Assembly: GCA_937625935.1 (NCBI GenBank)
Contig: OW569369.1
Span: 424,900-488,899, forward strand
Reading direction: 5' to 3'
From: Tetramitus jugosus
Taxonomy: Eukaryota > Heterolobosea > Eutetramitea > Acrasida > Vahlkampfiidae
Length of the DNA stretch: 64,000 nt
The notes under the pieces are model-generated. The model saw only the letters and a program-made list of their open reading frames with translations, made no database searches and had not been told where the DNA came from. Made by a program: the position numbers and the translations under genes. This document shows positions 60,886 through 64,000 of the stretch, one piece after another. Numbering within the stretch: the first letter of the stretch is position 1; every line of letters begins with the position of its first letter.

Positions 60886-63011
60886 CAAATAATAGATGTA
60901 GAAATAATCTTGAAACCAATCAAGATGCGAGGCGGAAAACGCGTGCATGAAACAGTTAGTTCTTTTCATATGTGGGATGTGTGAAAATTAACTGTTTTGG
61001 TGTAACCGAACTTTCATCCATCATCGAACTGCAATTATTGTTCATTGTGATGAAACAGTCGACTCTTGGATATCATTTATGATTTACAGGAGTGATACAA
61101 TTGACTTTCACTGTTCTATTCGAAGATCGGACATTGGTGGATGAAGTAGGTGAGGATTGAAAAAATGGATGAATGATAGCACGAGTTTCATCCATCTTAG
61201 TGCGATTGTTGTCTATATTGTGCACTCTGTGATCTTATTGTTACCAAACAATTCTCTTACTGGACCATTGCCGATAATTGAGAAGCATACGATATTTTGC
61301 TGTCAAGTTTGATCCCAAAAGTCAATGGTATTTTGCTCAATCATGAATCCCTTCGGTCTGGTCCAACTTTTGTCACCAGAAAGATCACAGTGGTCGTTGT
61401 TCGTATCAAGAATGGTCTCCAAGAATGCATGTATCTCGGTAATTTGGACAGTAAGAAGAGATTGGAGTCATACCAAGGACTACATTGAAGTCATGAGGTT
61501 GATGTCAAGCTGAAAGCCTCAAGACTATGTTGTTGCTACAGGTGAAACTCACTCTGTGAGACAAGGCATTCGGTTTTGTCGGTATCATTGAACATGGGTC
61601 AGTGCACTCAAGAGAATTGACTGGTCATCTATAGAGGGTTAGTTGGATCCATGAAACTAGATTATTGTTATGTTTGGTGTGTTAATTTGTCAAGGTTTCG
61701 GCACAGGACTCGAGGAGCCAAGACTTGAAGACTTTGACAAGCAAACTTTTTTCTGTAGTCGCATGCGGGATCGGGAGAAAATCCATCCAACGGCAAGAGC
61801 GCTGTTCGAAAACATTGGAATTATAACATACATGAGCACAAGACAAAATTTGGAGATTTACGATTTTAAAAAAATTGCCGTTTAAACAACGATTATCCAC
61901 AGGATTCGACAAGCAAACATTGTTTACCTGATGTGACCAACCAGATGATTCAGTCTAATCCAATAGTTGATATCTGTTTCCAACTTAGGAATTATTTTCC
62001 AGTGACATAATTCGGGAATGCAGCTGCGTCATTTCTTTGATTTTTTTCGTGTTTGTACTTACAAGTCAATATATCCAGTCTTCTAACAAAATCTCCATAA
62101 AACCTATAATTTACGAATTGTCATTATCAAAGGATGGAAGGCTAAGTGCGAGGAGCTCATTGCAGCCTGTTTGGACGAGGACACCACAACTCAATTGGCG
62201 CTCTCATCCTTCAGAAAGCATCAGAGTTGATCCTATCTGACAAGGTCTCCGAGGTAGGACACTTGCTCAAGATGACGGACAAGGAAATTGAGACGTTACA
62301 ACATGACGTCTTCTCCTTCACCTACATGCGCTATGCATTGTGAAAGAAGGAGTCTGGGAAGGGTCAAGTTCTCTTCAAGTTGATCAAGGGGCGAGATCCA
62401 CACGGGTTCGTCAAAAAGTCATGTACGGAACACTGATAAGAATTGCTCCACGACAGAGCAAAAACTAAGCCAAATTGAAGAACCAAAACGAACACACCGA
62501 TGCTCAAGAACACGGGCAACATGCTGGCAATGTTCTTTTTCCAATTCATCACTCTCAAATATGGTGGGTCACTCATGAAGATTTTCTTCGTTCAAAAACT
62601 GAACAAAGAAAACAAGAAAGAAAAAAACAAGCGCCCAAATCAGAGCACTGATTGTTCATACTCCAACACCTCAGTGCACACGTTGGGAAATTTTTTCTCG
62701 AAAACACAAACAAACAAAGCAAAACGACAACATCACTTGATGCTAGTTTTTTTTCACAGTTGAAACAACCACCACACATCATCATCTTTAATATGAAAAG
62801 GCATGTTGAATCGACGGTTGCAGTGGTAGTAATTGACATGATGGATGAATTGATTGATTGATAGGATCAGCGGATAATGCGTGTGATTGCGTTATTTTGT
62901 GAAAAAAAGAGAGAAGCTTGTGATGGACAAAAAATAAGACCAACAATGGTTGTCTGGTTGTGCGCCTGGTTGAGCTTTAAAAACAGCTCCCCTGAACGCA
63001 CCTCTTGGGTT

Positions 63012-63042
63012 TGGGTTTGGTTGTGAGATATAACCAAACCCA
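63012..63042. repeat. Inverted repeat of the TTTGGG-like word
   Basis: TGGGTTTGGTT pairs with AACCAAACCCA around a 9-bp spacer, an 11-bp perfect stem. Confidence 0.8.
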
Positions 63043-63177
63043 GAATCAATAAATACACTCTTCCTCATCGCTTTAAGCAGCATCTTACTTTGTATATCAC
63101 TTGAGGATTTCAACTTAAGACTATGGAGTCAAAATTCATTGTTGTTATCGCAGTATACTCGTAACATCATGATTCCA

Positions 63178-63227
63178 GTTGGGTTTCAGGACCAAAAACC
63201 CAACTGAAACCCAACTGAAACCCAACT
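63178..63227. repeat. Hairpin plus 11-bp tandem repeat (AAACCCAACTG)
   Basis: GTTGGGTTT pairs with AAACCCAAC, followed by about three copies of AAACCCAACTG. The word is related to the array at the right end, on the opposite strand. Confidence 0.75.
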
Positions 63228-63271
63228 TTCTCAAAAAATAGGCTGGAACTCCAAATTTCAGCCTGAGGGTG

Positions 63272-63926
63272 TGGGTTTGGGTTTGGGTTTGGGTTTGGGT
63301 TTGGGTTTGGGTTTGGGTTTGGGTTTGGGTTTGGGTTTGGGTTTGGGTTTGGGTTTGGGTTTGGGTTTGGGTTTGGGTTTGGGTTTGGGTTTGGGTTTGG
63401 GTTTGGGTTTGGGTTTGGGTTTGGGTTTGGGTTTGGGTTTGGGTTTGGGTTTGGGTTTGGGTTTGGGTTTGGGTTTGGGTTTGGGTTTGGGTTTGGGTTT
63501 GGGTTTGGGTTTGGGTTTGGGTTTGGGTTTGGGTTTGGGTTTGGGTTTGGGTTTGGGTTTGGGTTTGGGTTTGGGTTTGGGTTTGGGTTTGGGTTTGGGT
63601 TTGGGTTTGGGTTTGGGTTTGGGTTTGGGTTTGGGTTTGGGTTTGGGTTTGGGTTTGGGTTTGGGTTTGGGTTTGGGTTTGGGTTTGGGTTTGGGTTTGG
63701 GTTTGGGTTTGGGTTTGGGTTTGGGTTTGGGTTTGGGTTTGGGTTTGGGTTTGGGTTTGGGTTTGGGTTTGGGTTTGGGTTTGGGTTTGGGTTTGGGTTT
63801 GGGTTTGGGTTTGGGTTTGGGTTTGGGTTTGGGTTTGGGTTTGGGTTTGGGTTTGGGTTTGGGTTTGGTTTGGGTTTGGGTTTGGGTTTGGGTTTGGGTT
63901 TGGGTTTGGGTTTGGGTTTGGGTTTT
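63272..63926 (+). repeat. (TTTGGG)n array, about 109 units, telomere-like
   Basis: About 655 bp of pure 6-bp repeats. A single variant unit near 63867 has GG instead of GGG and shifts the phase. The G-rich strand runs 5' to 3' toward the right edge, the expected polarity for a right-hand chromosome end. It is followed by an AT-rich stretch rather than ending the window, so it is either interstitial, or the T-rich tail is an assembly artefact. It encodes only an artificial Trp-Val polymer and is not a gene. Confidence 0.85.
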
Positions 63927-64000
63927 TTTATTGGTAATTTTTTTATATTTTTTTGTTTTAATTTTTTTTATATTTTTTTTTTTTATTTTATTTTTAATTT

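Larger units (their letters stand above)
60886..63265. other. Gene-poor right-arm sequence
   Basis: About 2.4 kb with only short frames (for example 61670-61885 and 62146-62343) that lack domains and partners. Probably decayed or non-coding. Near 63.0-63.2 kb, short palindromes built from the TTTGGG/CCCAAA word appear before the main array. Confidence 0.5.

Noticed and set aside
63269-63937. Long Trp-Val-repeat reading frame
   Set aside because: It is the translation of the TTTGGG array; no non-repeat sequence, start context or composition of a gene.
1-64000. CRISPR array or bacterial operon structure
   Set aside because: Introns, poly(A) signals and nuclear tRNA introns indicate a eukaryotic nucleus; no spaced identical repeats of CRISPR type.

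Overview
The window looks like nuclear DNA of a free-living heterolobosean amoeboflagellate, most likely Naegleria (species not determinable by eye). It has densely packed protein genes on both strands and few, short spliceosomal introns (about 38-123 bp, GTATGT/GTAAGT...AG). Poly(A) signals sit on or just after stop codons, and there are long Asn/Gln/Ser/Thr tracts. It holds flagellar genes, fungal-type Zn2Cys6 regulators, a copine, a kinase-HECT protein, and tRNA genes, two of which have introns in the anticodon loop. Introns were placed by reading-frame continuity plus GT-AG borders; none is confirmed by transcript data.

Layout. 1-17.9 kb: partial helical protein (-), metallophosphoesterase (-), Mpv17-family protein (-), Zn2Cys6 regulator (+), TPR protein (+), RIIa/Dpy-30-like protein (+), PP1 inhibitor-3 (-), an 18-unit LRR protein (-), a second Zn2Cys6 protein (-), two unrecognised proteins (+) and a 92-aa membrane protein (+). 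18-25.4 kb: tandem F-box-like paralogues, tRNA-Gln, a 1222-aa low-complexity protein, a RagA/Gtr1 GTPase (-). 25.6-34.8 kb: a CCCH-kinase-HECT fusion, TBC1D19, a BAG co-chaperone (-), S-adenosylhomocysteinase. 34.9-36.7 kb: a three-exon dsRNA-binding protein, tRNA-Thr (-), and a 5'-truncated non-LTR retrotransposon with poly(A) tail and 14-bp target duplication, 54 bp upstream of the tRNA. 36.7-49 kb: TPR-like protein, CFAP73/CCDC42 (-), the six-exon TBC1D32/Broad-minded gene (+), copine (-), a helical-repeat protein (-). 49-55.8 kb: intradiol dioxygenase-like gene (-) and aspartylglucosaminidase (+), each with one apparent frameshift, then a BAHD acyltransferase (+), a membrane protein (-), an F-box-like protein (-). 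55.8-64 kb: gene-poor, with a MULE transposase gene, tRNA-Glu, an orphan Cys-rich protein, relic fragments, and a roughly 655-bp (TTTGGG)n array near the right edge. This resembles a subtelomeric transition.

How genes work together. CFAP73 and TBC1D32 are divergent across 86 bp and are both ciliary, which fits an organism that builds flagella only on differentiation. RagA (TORC1 signalling), PP1 inhibitor-3, BAG, TBC1D19 and the kinase-HECT protein are signalling or proteostasis factors with no operon-like link. Strongest candidates for novelty: the CCCH-kinase-HECT fusion, the tRNA-proximal retrotransposon insertion with a double-hairpin 3' end, and the TTTGGG array.
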